Source: Flavobacterium tagetis (GTDB lineage: Bacteria; Bacteroidota; Bacteroidia; Flavobacteriales; Flavobacteriaceae). From it: a stretch of DNA of 64,000 nt. Location of the stretch: NCBI RefSeq assembly GCF_016735615.1, contig NZ_JAERSF010000001.1:992001-1056000 (forward strand), in the 5' to 3' direction. Under the pieces are notes generated by a model that ran no database searches, was not told where the DNA came from, and worked only from the letters and a program-made list of their open reading frames with translations. Positions 1 through 9,099 of the stretch are shown here, one piece after another (the stretch's first letter is position 1; each line of letters opens with the position of its first letter). The position numbers and the translations under genes were made by a program.

Positions 1-13
1 ATAGGTTTTCAGT

Positions 14-2833
14 TTATAAACCGATTGTAAGATTTAGAAAATAAGTTCGGCCATAGCCATAATAATATCTTGGGCCAAAAGATGGTGTTCTGCTTGAAGC
101 ATCTTGATTTAGCGCTCTAAAATTGGCATTTCTTGCCTGTTCAAAACCGCCTGTTTTATATATTAAATCCAAAACATTATTTACACTGGCAAAAAGCCCC
201 ACATATTTTTTATGGATACGCCAAGATTTGCCTCCGCTCAAATTCAACAATGTAACAGGATTAAATTTTTCCTGCTTTAGCAATTCATTTCCTCTTTCTG
301 AAGTTGCCTCAGGAAAAGGAAAACCATTGGCTGGATTGATGTAAAATTGAGATGTTCTAGAAATTGGCGAAACATCGATATAACTTTCTACCAAATAATT
401 GATGTTCCCACCAATCCACCAAAACTTTGGATTGCGATATTCCAATCCAAATGAACACGCTTGCTGTGGAGTTCCTGGCTGTTTATAATTCTTTAAATAA
501 GCTGGCCCAAAATCAAAATTAGTTTGCGCTCCTTCTTTTGCTCTATTGGCATCATTTACAATCATTACATTTGGATTACTGCTATAGATATAATTTCCAA
601 ATGCTGCCGATAAAGTTGTTTTTAATGTTGGCCAAATTTGATATTCAAAACTTAATTCTACTCCCGTATTTTTCTTATCCAAATTGGTCAGAGTTTGGCT
701 GACAAATGCATTTGTTGCATCATAACCAGAACCGTTATCAAAAATTCCTTCGGCATAGAAATAAGAAGTTTTTGAAGTATTTTTAATTGCAGTATAATAA
801 GCTGTTAATCGCAATTTGAGTTTTGCTGAACGGTATACGTAATTAGCTTCAGCACTACTAATATTCTCACTTTCGACCCCATCCACAACATTATTATTCA
901 ATCGTGAATTCGAAAAAGTATTTCGAAGTGAAGGCGCTCTTGTAAAATGTGCTCCATTAAAAAACAACAATTGTTTTCCTGAAATTTTATAAGTGAAACC
1001 GCCTTTGAAGCCGAAATTCTCAAAATTTACTTTCTCACTTTTCCCCAATGAATTTGTCGGGTATAACCCGTTTTGATATAATCCTTCTCTTTGATAATCT
1101 GACATAGAATACGATTGTGCCAAGAAGAATTCTGTTTTATTGTAACTAAATTTAAATTGTGCAAAAACATCTAAAGTATTGGCTAGTAAATTATAATTAT
1201 ATCCGTAAATATCTCCTTTTACGACTTGGCGCTCTGGATGCTGTAAGTCAGATTGAGAAAGGCTACCTTTGTAAAACGGATCTATATCTTCAAAATACGC
1301 TCCGCCAAGAAGGTCTAATAAATACTGAAAATTATGCGATTTTAATTTCTTAAAAGTAAATCCGCTATCAAAAGAAATATTGGAAGTTATCTGTCTATTC
1401 AGATTTGAATTTACAGCAAAAGTCTGATCATCTGTTCTATCTTCATAAAGCACATAATGACTCTGCGCAGGCTCATATCCATTAGTTCCTAGTTTTTGAT
1501 TAGCAAAATACATTTCGCCCCAATTGATCTGCAGATTTGCTAAAAAAGTTATTTTGCTTTTTTCTGCGTTATCATAATCCGGAGTAAATGCACCAGAAAA
1601 TTCTCCTTGCTCTTTCGCGTAAAGCGAGCTAAAATAACTTGGCATTTTTTTATAATAAACAGGATCTGGACTATCAGCATTTTGATAATCAATATTACTA
1701 TTTCCTACTTTTCCGAATTGATACATTACGGCAGAATTCAGATTGGTTTTATCATCAATTTTAAAATAATGGTTTAGCATAAAGAGTGGTTCTTCTACAT
1801 TTTTCACTCTTGCATTTCGTTTTTCGCCATTCTGAAATCCCCAATATGAGTTATATTTTTCGCCCATTAAATTGGTAACCTCAGCTGTATTAGAAGAGTT
1901 TTTTCCTCGAGAATTTGGAGTATAAACCCCTGTAAAGTTGATTGAATTCCTATTGTTTAATTTCTTTTCAACACTAAGGAAAAAAGAGTTGGCATCGAAG
2001 TTTGTGCCTTCAAAATAACCTTCATCGGCCCAACGTTTTCCAGCGGAAACCACAAAAGCCCAACCAGAAGCATTCATTCCTGAAGCATAAGTGCCAATTG
2101 CTCGACATAAATAAGTAGTATTGCTTCCCGAAAGTGTAAGCGACGCACCTTTTCTATACAAAGAAGCACGTGTAAAAATCTGCTGAGTACCTAAAACACC
2201 TCCAAAAGTATAATTGGAAGCTGCTGTTCCAACTGAAAATTCCTGGTTACGAAGCAGATTATTTAAACCGCCCCAATTGCCCCATTGCGGTCTGCCATCG
2301 TAGATTTTATTCATTGCCATTCCGTTGAGCATCATAGTTCCGTTTTCGCTATCTAAACCACGAATACGAAATCGAGCTTGCCCCCAATTGAATGCCGATG
2401 CTTGCATAAAAGCATCTCTTGAAGATTGCAAAAGTCCAGATGTCATTTCAGATGAACTATTATCATCTGAAAAATCATTATCTGATAAAGTAATTAATGC
2501 AGCAGGAACCTCATCTGAATAAGTATCTTCTAATTGTAATATTCCAAGATTGATATTCTGTCCAGCGTTTGACTTTACTTTTAGAAGAAAATCTTTGTAT
2601 CCCTGACTTCTGAGTAAAAGCAATTGTTCTTTTTGAGGAAATATATGAAGTTCGAATTTTCCTGATATTGAAGTAAGCTGCATCACAGCCGTATTTTGTA
2701 TTGTTACCACTACATTCTCTAGCGGATTCTGCGTTCTGGCATCAATAACAATTCCTGTTACTGTTATTTCCTGCTGTGCAAAAGCAAAATTAAAAAAACA
2801 AAAAATAAAGAAGACTGCGTAATTTTTTACCAT
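14..2833 (-). CDS. TonB-dependent receptor with carboxypeptidase-like N-terminal domain
   Basis: 939-residue outer-membrane receptor, probably importing a siderophore, oligosaccharide or similar ligand using TonB energy. The first 19-20 residues (MVKNYAVFFIFCFFNFAFAQ) are a signal peptide. Residues about 22-100 fit a carboxypeptidase-regulatory-like beta-sandwich (start EITVTGIVIDARTQNPLENV), as in Bacteroidota SusC-like receptors. A plug domain follows (FRIRGLDSENGTMMLNGMAM), then a beta-barrel rich in aromatic strands, ending in YFLNLTIGL. No SusD partner lies beside it in the window, so the substrate cannot be named. The gene is complete and its stop lies 13 bases from the window edge, so a downstream partner may be cut off. 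Family assignment is firm, substrate unknown. Confidence 0.9.
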   Translation of the reverse strand: MVKNYAVFFIFCFFNFAFAQQEITVTGIVIDARTQNPLENVVVTIQNTAVMQLTSISGKFELHIFPQKEQLLLLRSQGYKDFLLKVKSNAGQNINLGILQLEDTYSDEVPAALITLSDNDFSDDNSSSEMTSGLLQSSRDAFMQASAFNWGQARFRIRGLDSENGTMMLNGMAMNKIYDGRPQWGNWGGLNNLLRNQEFSVGTAASNYTFGGVLGTQQIFTRASLYRKGASLTLSGSNTTYLCRAIGTYASGMNASGWAFVVSAGKRWADEGYFEGTNFDANSFFLSVEKKLNNRNSINFTGVYTPNSRGKNSSNTAEVTNLMGEKYNSYWGFQNGEKRNARVKNVEEPLFMLNHYFKIDDKTNLNSAVMYQFGKVGNSNIDYQNADSPDPVYYKKMPSYFSSLYAKEQGEFSGAFTPDYDNAEKSKITFLANLQINWGEMYFANQKLGTNGYEPAQSHYVLYEDRTDDQTFAVNSNLNRQITSNISFDSGFTFKKLKSHNFQYLLDLLGGAYFEDIDPFYKGSLSQSDLQHPERQVVKGDIYGYNYNLLANTLDVFAQFKFSYNKTEFFLAQSYSMSDYQREGLYQNGLYPTNSLGKSEKVNFENFGFKGGFTYKISGKQLLFFNGAHFTRAPSLRNTFSNSRLNNNVVDGVESENISSAEANYVYRSAKLKLRLTAYYTAIKNTSKTSYFYAEGIFDNGSGYDATNAFVSQTLTNLDKKNTGVELSFEYQIWPTLKTTLSAAFGNYIYSSNPNVMIVNDANRAKEGAQTNFDFGPAYLKNYKQPGTPQQACSFGLEYRNPKFWWIGGNINYLVESYIDVSPISRTSQFYINPANGFPFPEATSERGNELLKQEKFNPVTLLNLSGGKSWRIHKKYVGLFASVNNVLDLIYKTGGFEQARNANFRALNQDASSRTPSFGPRYYYGYGRTYFLNLTIGL

Positions 2834-3040
2834 TAAAACCTATAATTAACTTTGAAACTTTTTAGGATGATAGTCCTTAATTCAAAAGATAAAATTGGTT
2901 CTTGGAAAAAGAGAAACTTAAACTTCTAAGTTAGAAATTCAAAAATAAAAAAAATATTTAATTATAAGTAAATTCTTTCAAATTTATTTTAGTTTAAAGA
3001 AAGAATAATCAAATAATGATAATTTTAAAAAGTTGATTTA

Positions 3041-4261
3041 TTAAGCCGATGTCCTAATTTTAGAAACCATAAAAGCAATCAGCACTCCAAAAATTCCGAT
3101 AAAGGCAAATGAAAACTGCAACCCGAAGCTTTGTGCGATATGACCAATTACCGGTGGTCCCATTAAGAAACCTAAGAAACTTACACTCGAAACAATCGTT
3201 AAAGCTTCTCCAGCAGGAACGGTTGGATTTTTACCTGCAATGCTATAAACGGTAGGAACAATTGTTGCAACGCCTAAACCTACAAACATAAATGCGATTG
3301 TACACGGAATGATATAAGGAAGAAAAACAGCTGTAAAAAGTCCTGCCGAAATCATCACACCGCTAATTTGCATAACGCGTTCGCGGCCAAATTTGTTGAT
3401 TAATCCGTCGCCTAGAAATCTTCCGCTGGCCATCATAATCATGAAAGAAGTATAACCTAAAACCACTAAAGGTCCAGGTGCTTTTACAATATCTTTAAAA
3501 TAAACTCCGCTCCAGTCGAACATAACACCTTCGCTAGCCATACTGCAGAATCCGATGACGCCTAGCCAAAGTAAAGCTGTATCTGGTTTTACAAATAGTT
3601 TTTTCCCTTCTTCTTTTGGTTTCTTTTTTTCTTTGGCTCTAACCAAAAATTTAAAGTTAAAGGCTACCATCAATAAAACAATTCCGGCTACAATTATAAA
3701 ATGATGCAGCGGACTCAATTTTAAAGCCAACATTCCTAAACCTACTAGCGCGCCAGTAAATCCGGCAAAACTCCACATTCCGTGAAAAGAAGACATGATT
3801 GTTTTTTTAAACAAAACTTCTGTGTAAACTCCTTGAGTATTTACGGCAATATTGGCAAGATTTCCGAACACGCCAAATAGAAATAATCCTAATGACAGTT
3901 GCAATGATGTTGTTGCCAAACCTAAATTTATTAAGCATAAAACATACATTATTAAAGAGAAAATCAGAATGCGATGGCTACCGAATTTGGTTACCATTTT
4001 TCCTGAAAAAGGCATAACTATTAGCTGTCCAACCGGAAGTGCAAAAAGTATAGATCCTAAATCGCCTTCTGTTAAATGTAAAGCAGTTTTGATATCTGGA
4101 ATTCTGCTGGCCCATGTGGCAAAACTCAAACCCATTCCGAAATAGAACATTCCAACAGCAAAACGAATGCGATTTAAATATGAAGCTTTGGCTTCTCTAA
4201 ATACTTTCTTGATTTTGGCTTTGGTCTGAAAAAGCGATAATGGATTAATGTTTATCAGCAT
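3041..4261 (-). CDS. MFS transporter, YbjJ-like
   Basis: Twelve-helix major facilitator protein of the inner membrane. The segment ASRIPDIKTALHLTEGDLGS followed by a GQLIVMPFSGKMVTKFGSHR loop resembles the YbjJ/fucose-permease-like branch of MFS proteins. Hydrophobic segments recur through the protein, with a charged central loop (about KEKKKPKEEGKKL) between the two halves. An upstream in-frame ATG would add 19 residues; the start used here (MLININPLSL) places less charged sequence before the first membrane segment, but the choice is uncertain. It stands alone between two longer gaps. Substrate is not deducible from sequence. The symporter that serves sugars in this window is a different family. 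Confidence 0.85.
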   Translation of the reverse strand: MLININPLSLFQTKAKIKKVFREAKASYLNRIRFAVGMFYFGMGLSFATWASRIPDIKTALHLTEGDLGSILFALPVGQLIVMPFSGKMVTKFGSHRILIFSLIMYVLCLINLGLATTSLQLSLGLFLFGVFGNLANIAVNTQGVYTEVLFKKTIMSSFHGMWSFAGFTGALVGLGMLALKLSPLHHFIIVAGIVLLMVAFNFKFLVRAKEKKKPKEEGKKLFVKPDTALLWLGVIGFCSMASEGVMFDWSGVYFKDIVKAPGPLVVLGYTSFMIMMASGRFLGDGLINKFGRERVMQISGVMISAGLFTAVFLPYIIPCTIAFMFVGLGVATIVPTVYSIAGKNPTVPAGEALTIVSSVSFLGFLMGPPVIGHIAQSFGLQFSFAFIGIFGVLIAFMVSKIRTSA

Positions 4262-4435
4262 ATTGAATTTTATTGGAATGTTGTCAAAAATACTAAAAAC
4301 GCTCGTTAAAGCGCACAAAACCTAAGGTTATACACAATATACAACGTTATTGTTTATAAATTCAATGGTTTTTATTTGAATTTAGCTTATTAAAATTACA
4401 ACATTTCAACTTTATTTCTGGAATTGCGGTCAAAA

Positions 4436-4460
4436 AAAAGACGCACAATAGTGCGTCTCC
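4436..4460 (-). terminator. Rho-independent terminator of the Gfo/Idh oxidoreductase
   Basis: Perfect stem AGACGCAC/GTGCGTCT with a 4-base loop. Read on the minus strand it is followed by a run of T. It lies just after the stop of the oxidoreductase gene. Confidence 0.8.
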
Positions 4461-4463
4461 ATT

Positions 4464-5507
4464 TTATTGTATTCCGATTACCTTTTGTTGTGCATTACTC
4501 GCAATCGCAGCTTCTATAACCTGCATTACTTTTACACCTTCATCTGCGGTAACAGGTTCTTTTTTATCGTTTGTAATTGATTCGTAAACGCCATCGAAGA
4601 AACTGAAATAATTGCCTTGAAGCGTTGGGATTTTTTCTCGCACAATTTTACCGTCAATTTCGGTATGCAAAAGTCCTTGCAAGCTTACATCTTCAGTTCC
4701 CCAAGAATCTAGGTTTGGCTTTTTCCCAATTTTCAAATCATCTTCCTGAACATCTCCACGAGGTTTTAAAAATGAGCCTTTTTTTCCATGCAAAGTATAC
4801 GCTGGATTGGCTTCTCTCACAAAAAATCCTGCTTTTAGACGGACTCTGAAATTAGAATAAAACAAAGTCAGGTCGATCCAATCGTCTACAACAGAATTTT
4901 CTCTGGTTACGCGAATATCTCCAAATACTGCTTTCGGGCATCCAAACAGACTTATCGCTTGATCTATAATATGCGGTCCTAAATCTTTTAGAACTCCTGC
5001 TCCATCATTGGCAGTTTCTTTATGCGCTTTCGGACTCAATAACGGATTATATCTGTCAAAGTGAAATTCGGCTTCGACTAAATCTCCTAAAACGCCTTCG
5101 TCAATTACTTTTTTTACGGTTTTAAAATCGCTGTCCCATCTTCTGTTCTGAAAAACAGCCAATTTCAAGCCTTTTTCTTTTGCAATTTTTGCCAATTCTT
5201 TTGCTTCTGCGGCCGTTGTAGTAAACGCTTTTTCTACCACAGCATGTTTTCCCGCCAAAAGCACTTTTTTAGCATATTCGTAATGGGTTCCAACTGGTGT
5301 ATTTACAATTACCAAATCGACATCGTCACTTAATAATTCGTCTAGCGAAGCGTAACTTTTTACGTATGGATAATCTTCCTGAATTAATTTTTTGCTTCTT
5401 TCCCAAGAACCTAATAATTCAAATCCTTCGTGAATATCTAAAAACGGAGCGTGAAAAACTTTCCCTGACATTCCGTATGATAATAGTGCTGTTTTTATCT
5501 TTTGCAT
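4464..5507 (-). CDS. Gfo/Idh/MocA family oxidoreductase
   Basis: 347-residue cytosolic NAD(P)-dependent dehydrogenase of the Gfo/Idh/MocA family, close in length and organisation to E. coli YdgJ. The N-terminal Rossmann fold begins KTALLSYGMSGKVFHAPFL. The usual EKP motif reads VVEKAFTTTAAEAKEL, with Ala in place of Pro. The catalytic region DLGPHIIDQAISLFG carries the conserved His. The C-terminal half is the alpha/beta domain. Substrate is probably a polyol or sugar derivative but is not deducible. It is followed by a good terminator and preceded by a dispersed repeat, so it is likely transcribed on its own. Confidence 0.88.
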   Translation of the reverse strand: MQKIKTALLSYGMSGKVFHAPFLDIHEGFELLGSWERSKKLIQEDYPYVKSYASLDELLSDDVDLVIVNTPVGTHYEYAKKVLLAGKHAVVEKAFTTTAAEAKELAKIAKEKGLKLAVFQNRRWDSDFKTVKKVIDEGVLGDLVEAEFHFDRYNPLLSPKAHKETANDGAGVLKDLGPHIIDQAISLFGCPKAVFGDIRVTRENSVVDDWIDLTLFYSNFRVRLKAGFFVREANPAYTLHGKKGSFLKPRGDVQEDDLKIGKKPNLDSWGTEDVSLQGLLHTEIDGKIVREKIPTLQGNYFSFFDGVYESITNDKKEPVTADEGVKVMQVIEAAIASNAQQKVIGIQ

Positions 5508-5528
5508 TGGTTTTGTTTTAGTTTTTTC

Positions 5529-5586
5529 GCCACGAATTCACGAATCTATTTTTTAATTCGTTATCCCGATAGCTATCGGGAGTGGC
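5529..5586. repeat. Dispersed repeat: CACGAATTC block plus CCCGATAGCTATCGGG palindrome
   Basis: A CCACGAATTCACGAAT block is followed by the perfect 16-bp palindrome CCCGATAGCTATCGGG (5565-5580) and AGTGGCGG. The same palindrome with the same AGTGGC flank recurs at 58398-58413, and the CACGAATTC block recurs at 58.2-58.4 and 61.9-62.0 kb. It is a mobile or amplified intergenic repeat rather than a site particular to this gene. Confidence 0.7.
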
Positions 5587-5597
5587 GGAAAAAAAAT

Positions 5598-6668
5598 TTA
5601 AAGTTTAGCTCTTTCGTATTGTTTTGGCCATTGAATATCGTCGTTTAATGCTGCGGCAAAATCCAAAGGCAGGTTTGGGTTTCTCAATGATTCTCTAGCG
5701 AATAAAATCAAATCGGCTTGATCCAAATTTAAAATTTCTTCTGCTTGTTCTGCTTCTGTAATTAATCCGACTGCACCTGTAGCAATATTCGCTTCTGCTT
5801 TCACTTTTTCTGCAAAAGGAACTTGATAACCTGGCCCTAATGTTATTTTCTGATGCGAAACCAATCCGCCTGACGAAACATCGATTAAATCTACTCCTTT
5901 TTCTTTTAATATTTTAGAAAGCTGTACAAATTCTTCTGGATTCCATCCGTTTTCCGCCCAATCGGTTGCTGAAATTCTAACAAACAAAGGTAAATCCGAA
6001 GGCCATTCTGATTGGACTGCTTCTACAATTTCTAATGTAAAACGGATTCTATTTTTGAAACTTCCTCCATATTCATCTGTTCTTACGTTTGTTAAAGGTG
6101 ATAAAAACTGGTGTAGCAAATATCCATGAGCCGCATGGATTTCTACAACCTTATACCCTGCTTCGACTACTCTTTTGGTTGCTGTTTTAAAATCGGAGAT
6201 CACTTTTTGAATTCCGTTTTTGTCTAATTCCTCTGGAAGAAATGGCTCGCCTTCATGATACGGAATCGCACTTGGCGCAACAGTCTGCCATCCGCCTTGA
6301 GCGAAATCTAACTTCTTGTTTCCAAGCCACGGAGCCGAAACACTTGCTTTTCTTCCTGCATGCGCTAACTGAATTCCAGGAATAGAATTTTGAGAAACTA
6401 TAAAGGCGTTGATTTGTTTTAGCTTTTCGATATGTTCATCTTTCCAAATTCCAAGATCGGAAGGAGAAATTCTAGCTTCTGGAGAAACCGCTGTTGCTTC
6501 TTGAATAATAAGTCCGGCACCTCCGCTGGCACGGCTTCCTAAGTGGACCAGATGCCAATCATTTGCAAATCCGTCAATTGCAGAATACTGGCACATTGGC
6601 GAAATCGCAATTCTATTTTTTAAAGTGATATTTTTTATAGTAAGAGGAGAAAATAATTTCGTTGCCAT
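5598..6668 (-). CDS. NADH:flavin oxidoreductase (old yellow enzyme, YqjM-like)
   Basis: 356-residue FMN-dependent ene-reductase of the OYE family, reducing activated C=C bonds with NAD(P)H. N-terminal KNRIAISPMCQYSAIDGFAN includes the Cys characteristic of the YqjM (thermophilic-like) subclass. HAAHGYLLHQFLSPLTNVRT and DEYGGSFKNR are the TIM-barrel substrate and FMN segments. The phosphate-binding end is present (ATGAVGLITEAEQAEE, LILFARESLRNPNLPLD). Length matches YqjM (about 338) with a few extra residues. It is followed on the same strand by the Gfo/Idh gene after a repeat-bearing gap of 90 bp. The family call is strong; the physiological substrate is unknown. Confidence 0.92.
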   Translation of the reverse strand: MATKLFSPLTIKNITLKNRIAISPMCQYSAIDGFANDWHLVHLGSRASGGAGLIIQEATAVSPEARISPSDLGIWKDEHIEKLKQINAFIVSQNSIPGIQLAHAGRKASVSAPWLGNKKLDFAQGGWQTVAPSAIPYHEGEPFLPEELDKNGIQKVISDFKTATKRVVEAGYKVVEIHAAHGYLLHQFLSPLTNVRTDEYGGSFKNRIRFTLEIVEAVQSEWPSDLPLFVRISATDWAENGWNPEEFVQLSKILKEKGVDLIDVSSGGLVSHQKITLGPGYQVPFAEKVKAEANIATGAVGLITEAEQAEEILNLDQADLILFARESLRNPNLPLDFAAALNDDIQWPKQYERAKL

Positions 6669-6818
6669 ATACTTGTTACTTTTAATGATTTTATACTACC
6701 AATTGAGCAAGGCAGTGTTCGAAAAGTAAAGTTACGGCATCTTGTTAAAACGAGAAATCTAAATGTTTATTAATTAACAAACATTTAAATCACATCTCAT
6801 TTATTTTAATCAATGAAA

Positions 6819-6935
6819 TTATTTAGCCATTGCCTTGCCAAGAATTTCTCCTTTATCAAATGCATAAGCCATTATTAACATAACTACAAAGCCTAAGACC
6901 AAAACATAAAACAAGTTGCTTTTGAAAAACTTCAT
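6819..6935 (-). CDS. Small membrane protein ORF (38 aa), unrecognised
   Basis: Short ORF MKFFKSNLFYVLVLGFVV... ending ILGKAMAK. It has a basic N-terminus, one strong membrane segment (about residues 8-24) and a charged C-terminal tail, as expected for a single-pass small membrane protein. An alternative in-frame ATG 21 bases upstream would add MNLKNYN. It sits 57 bp downstream of a second small ORF of the same kind and strand, in a 735-bp gap otherwise lacking genes. No family is recognised. Support is only the ORF, its composition and the pairing with its neighbour. Confidence 0.45.
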   Translation of the reverse strand: MKFFKSNLFYVLVLGFVVMLIMAYAFDKGEILGKAMAK

Positions 6936-6991
6936 ATTATAATTTTTTAAATTCATAATTTTTATTATCCTTATCAAAGGTTCTATCTATT

Positions 6992-7114
6992 TTAAGCAGA
7001 AAAGAATTTTCCAAAAATGTAACCCGAAAAATAGGCTGCAGCTATCAAAATAAAAGCAGTATACATAACCTTTAATGCTGTTGGAGTTTTTTCAAAAATA
7101 TCATCCATGATCAT
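6992..7114 (-). CDS. Small membrane protein ORF (40 aa), unrecognised
   Basis: Short ORF beginning MIMDDIFEKTPTALKVMYTA and ending GYIFGKFFSA, with an acidic amphipathic N-terminus followed by one hydrophobic helix (about residues 17-36, rich in Ala, Ile and aromatic residues). The second ATG (MDDIFEK, 7108) is an equally good start. Together with the ORF at 6819-6935 it would form a two-gene unit of single-pass membrane proteins. Function unknown. Conservation in related genomes would decide whether it is real. Confidence 0.45.
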   Translation of the reverse strand: MIMDDIFEKTPTALKVMYTAFILIAAAYFSGYIFGKFFSA

Positions 7115-7367
7115 TTTTTTTTGTTGTTTGTAAATCAAATATAAGAAAATATCTTACAAATTCAACTTTGAAACATTAATTTAAAATTTCCTTTTTTTTG
7201 TAAAATCAACACTATTATATAGTAAGGCATCATGTTTGTAACATAATCAGCAAATAGGTTACTAATAAAATAACGTTTAATTGATTTGTAAAAACTTACC
7301 TTAATTATTAACAAACATTTAAAATCTTAAACACTATCTTGCATACTTATATTAAAATAGAAAACGC

Positions 7368-7375
7368 TACTTTTG
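7368..7375 (+). promoter_or_regulatory. -7 promoter element for rseP
   Basis: TACTTTTG fits the Bacteroidota -7 consensus TAnnTTTG and lies 29 bases before the rseP ATG. A TTG at 7339-7341 could serve as the -33 element, though the spacing is slightly long. Confidence 0.5.
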
Positions 7376-7403
7376 TGCGTTAAATACGAATTAAAAACAA
7401 AAA

Positions 7404-8747
7404 ATGGATATAGTTATCAAACTCTCTCAATTTCTATTGAGTTTATCTTTACTTATTATTCTTCATGAATTAGGGCATTTTATCCCTGCTAAATTGTTTA
7501 AAACTAGAGTCGAAAAATTTTACTTGTTTTTTGATGTTAAATATTCACTTTTCAAAAAGAAAATCGGAGAAACAGAATATGGTATCGGATGGCTTCCACT
7601 GGGTGGTTATGTAAAAATTTCTGGAATGATTGACGAAAGTATGGACAAAGAGCAAATGGCTCTGCCTCCTCAGCCTTGGGAATTTCGTACTAAACCAGCT
7701 TGGCAACGTTTAATTATTATGCTTGGCGGTGTTACGGTAAACTTTATCTTGGCTTTTATTATCTATATCGGAATGGCATTTGCTTACGGAGATACTTATA
7801 TTGCTAATGCTGATTTAAAAGACGGTGTTGCAATTGAAAACCCTGCTATGCTTAAGGCTGGTTTTAAAACCGGTGATAAAATTATTTCTATTGATGGAAA
7901 GGCTGTAGAAAATTTTGACAGCGATATGAACATGAATGTAATCATGGCTAAACACGTTTTGATTGAAAGAAACGGACAACAACAAACGATTACAATGCCA
8001 ACAGATTTTGTTGATCAGCTTTCTAAAACAGAAAAAGGCTTATTAGTAGGCATTAGAATGCCATTTGTTGTGGGCAAAGTTACTGAAGAATCTGAAAATA
8101 CTGCTCTAAAACCAAAAGATTTAGTGGTAAGTCTGAACGGACAGAAAATCAAATATTTTGATGAAGCTAAAGCTATTTTAGAAAGCAATAAAGGAAAATC
8201 TATTCCTGCTGTTGTTTTGCGTGATTTGAAAGAAACTCCTATTACAGTAAAAGTATCTAATGCAGGGAAACTTGGAGTTGCTGTTGGCGGTTTAGGAATG
8301 GATTCTTTAGAAAAATTAGGTTATTATAAAGTAAGTAAAAAAGAATACGGTTTCTTCGAATCGATTCCGGTTGGTCTTCAAAAAGGAAAAGATCAATTGG
8401 TAGGTTACGGAAAACAATTGAAAATGATTTTTAATCCAGAAACTAAAGCTTACAAACAAGTAGGTGGTTTTGCTGCGATTTACAACATTTTTCCAAGTTC
8501 TTGGAGCTGGGAAGTTTTCTGGTCAATCACTGCTTTATTGTCGATTATGCTTGGAGTTATGAATTTATTGCCAATTCCGGCACTTGATGGTGGACACGTG
8601 ATGTTTTTATTGTATGAAATAATTAGTGGTAAAAAACCAAGCGATAAATTCTTAGAGAATGCGCAAATGGTTGGTTTTGTTTTACTTATTTCACTACTAC
8701 TGTTTGCTAACGGTAACGACATTTACAAAGCAATTGTAGGCAAGTAA
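7404..8747 (+). CDS. rseP: Site-2 zinc metalloprotease RseP
   Basis: 447-residue intramembrane M50 protease that cleaves membrane-anchored anti-sigma factors and signal-peptide remnants. The zinc site HELGH is at residues 21-25 inside the first membrane helix, and the third ligand motif LDGGH is at 394-398. Between them are PDZ-like segments (about 125-310; GFKTGDKIISIDGKAVENF, LKPKDLVVSLNGQKIKYF). Further membrane helices lie near residues 108-125, 375-395 and 420-440. Length and order match bacterial RseP. It is on the opposite strand to its left neighbours and is followed by a tRNA promoter, so it is probably monocistronic. An ECF sigma gene with a membrane partner at 30 kb is one conceivable client in this genome. 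Confidence 0.95.
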   Translation: MDIVIKLSQFLLSLSLLIILHELGHFIPAKLFKTRVEKFYLFFDVKYSLFKKKIGETEYGIGWLPLGGYVKISGMIDESMDKEQMALPPQPWEFRTKPAWQRLIIMLGGVTVNFILAFIIYIGMAFAYGDTYIANADLKDGVAIENPAMLKAGFKTGDKIISIDGKAVENFDSDMNMNVIMAKHVLIERNGQQQTITMPTDFVDQLSKTEKGLLVGIRMPFVVGKVTEESENTALKPKDLVVSLNGQKIKYFDEAKAILESNKGKSIPAVVLRDLKETPITVKVSNAGKLGVAVGGLGMDSLEKLGYYKVSKKEYGFFESIPVGLQKGKDQLVGYGKQLKMIFNPETKAYKQVGGFAAIYNIFPSSWSWEVFWSITALLSIMLGVMNLLPIPALDGGHVMFLLYEIISGKKPSDKFLENAQMVGFVLLISLLLFANGNDIYKAIVGK

Positions 8748-8777
8748 AAAAAAGTCAAAAAAAGAGTGAAAATGTTT

Positions 8778-8806
8778 TTGAGAAACTAAAAATAGTTTTA
8801 TATTTG
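8778..8806 (+). promoter_or_regulatory. Promoter of the tRNA-Asn pair
   Basis: TTG (8778-8780), an 18-base spacer and TATATTTG (8799-8806) match the Bacteroidota housekeeping promoter. It ends 24 bases before the first tRNA gene. Confidence 0.75.
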
Positions 8807-8830
8807 CACTCGCTAAAAAGAGCAATACTT

Positions 8831-8904
8831 TCCTCCTTAGCTCAGTTGGTTAGAGCATCTGACTGTTAATCAGAGGGTCCTTGGTTCGAGCCCAAGAGGG
8901 GGAG
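8831..8904 (+). tRNA. tRNA-Asn (GTT)
   Basis: Cloverleaf of 74 nt: acceptor TCCTCCT with AGGGGGA, D-stem GCTC/GAGC, anticodon stem TCTGA/TCAGA around loop CTGTTAA (anticodon GTT), T-arm CTTGG TTCGAGC CCAAG. The 3' CCA is not fully encoded. Confidence 0.95.
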
Positions 8905-8943
8905 CAACTTTTTTTAGCAAACATATTAACCTTTTAAGGTGAT

Positions 8944-9017
8944 TCCTCCTTAGCTCAGTTGGTTAGAGCATCTGACTGTTAATCAGAGGGTCCTTGGTTC
9001 GAGCCCAAGAGGGGGAG
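8944..9017 (+). tRNA. tRNA-Asn (GTT), second identical copy
   Basis: Identical over 74 nt to the copy at 8831-8904 and separated from it by 39 bp. Probably co-transcribed from the upstream promoter and ended by the hairpin that follows. Confidence 0.95.
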
Positions 9018-9021
9018 CAAA

Positions 9022-9054
9022 AAAGACTATCAGAAATGATAGTCTTTTTTTTTG
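9022..9054 (+). terminator. Terminator after the tRNA-Asn pair
   Basis: Stem AAAGACTATCA/TGATAGTCTTT with a short GAAA loop, followed by a run of T. Confidence 0.85.
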
Positions 9055-9099
9055 CCCAAATTTCAAAGTTTAAAAATTCCAATATCATAAGACTGCTTA

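Noticed and set aside
8831..9017. Twin tRNA-Asn copies as an assembly error or attachment site
   Set aside because: Two identical tRNA genes in tandem are ordinary; the flanks differ, a promoter and a terminator frame the pair, and no integrase is nearby.
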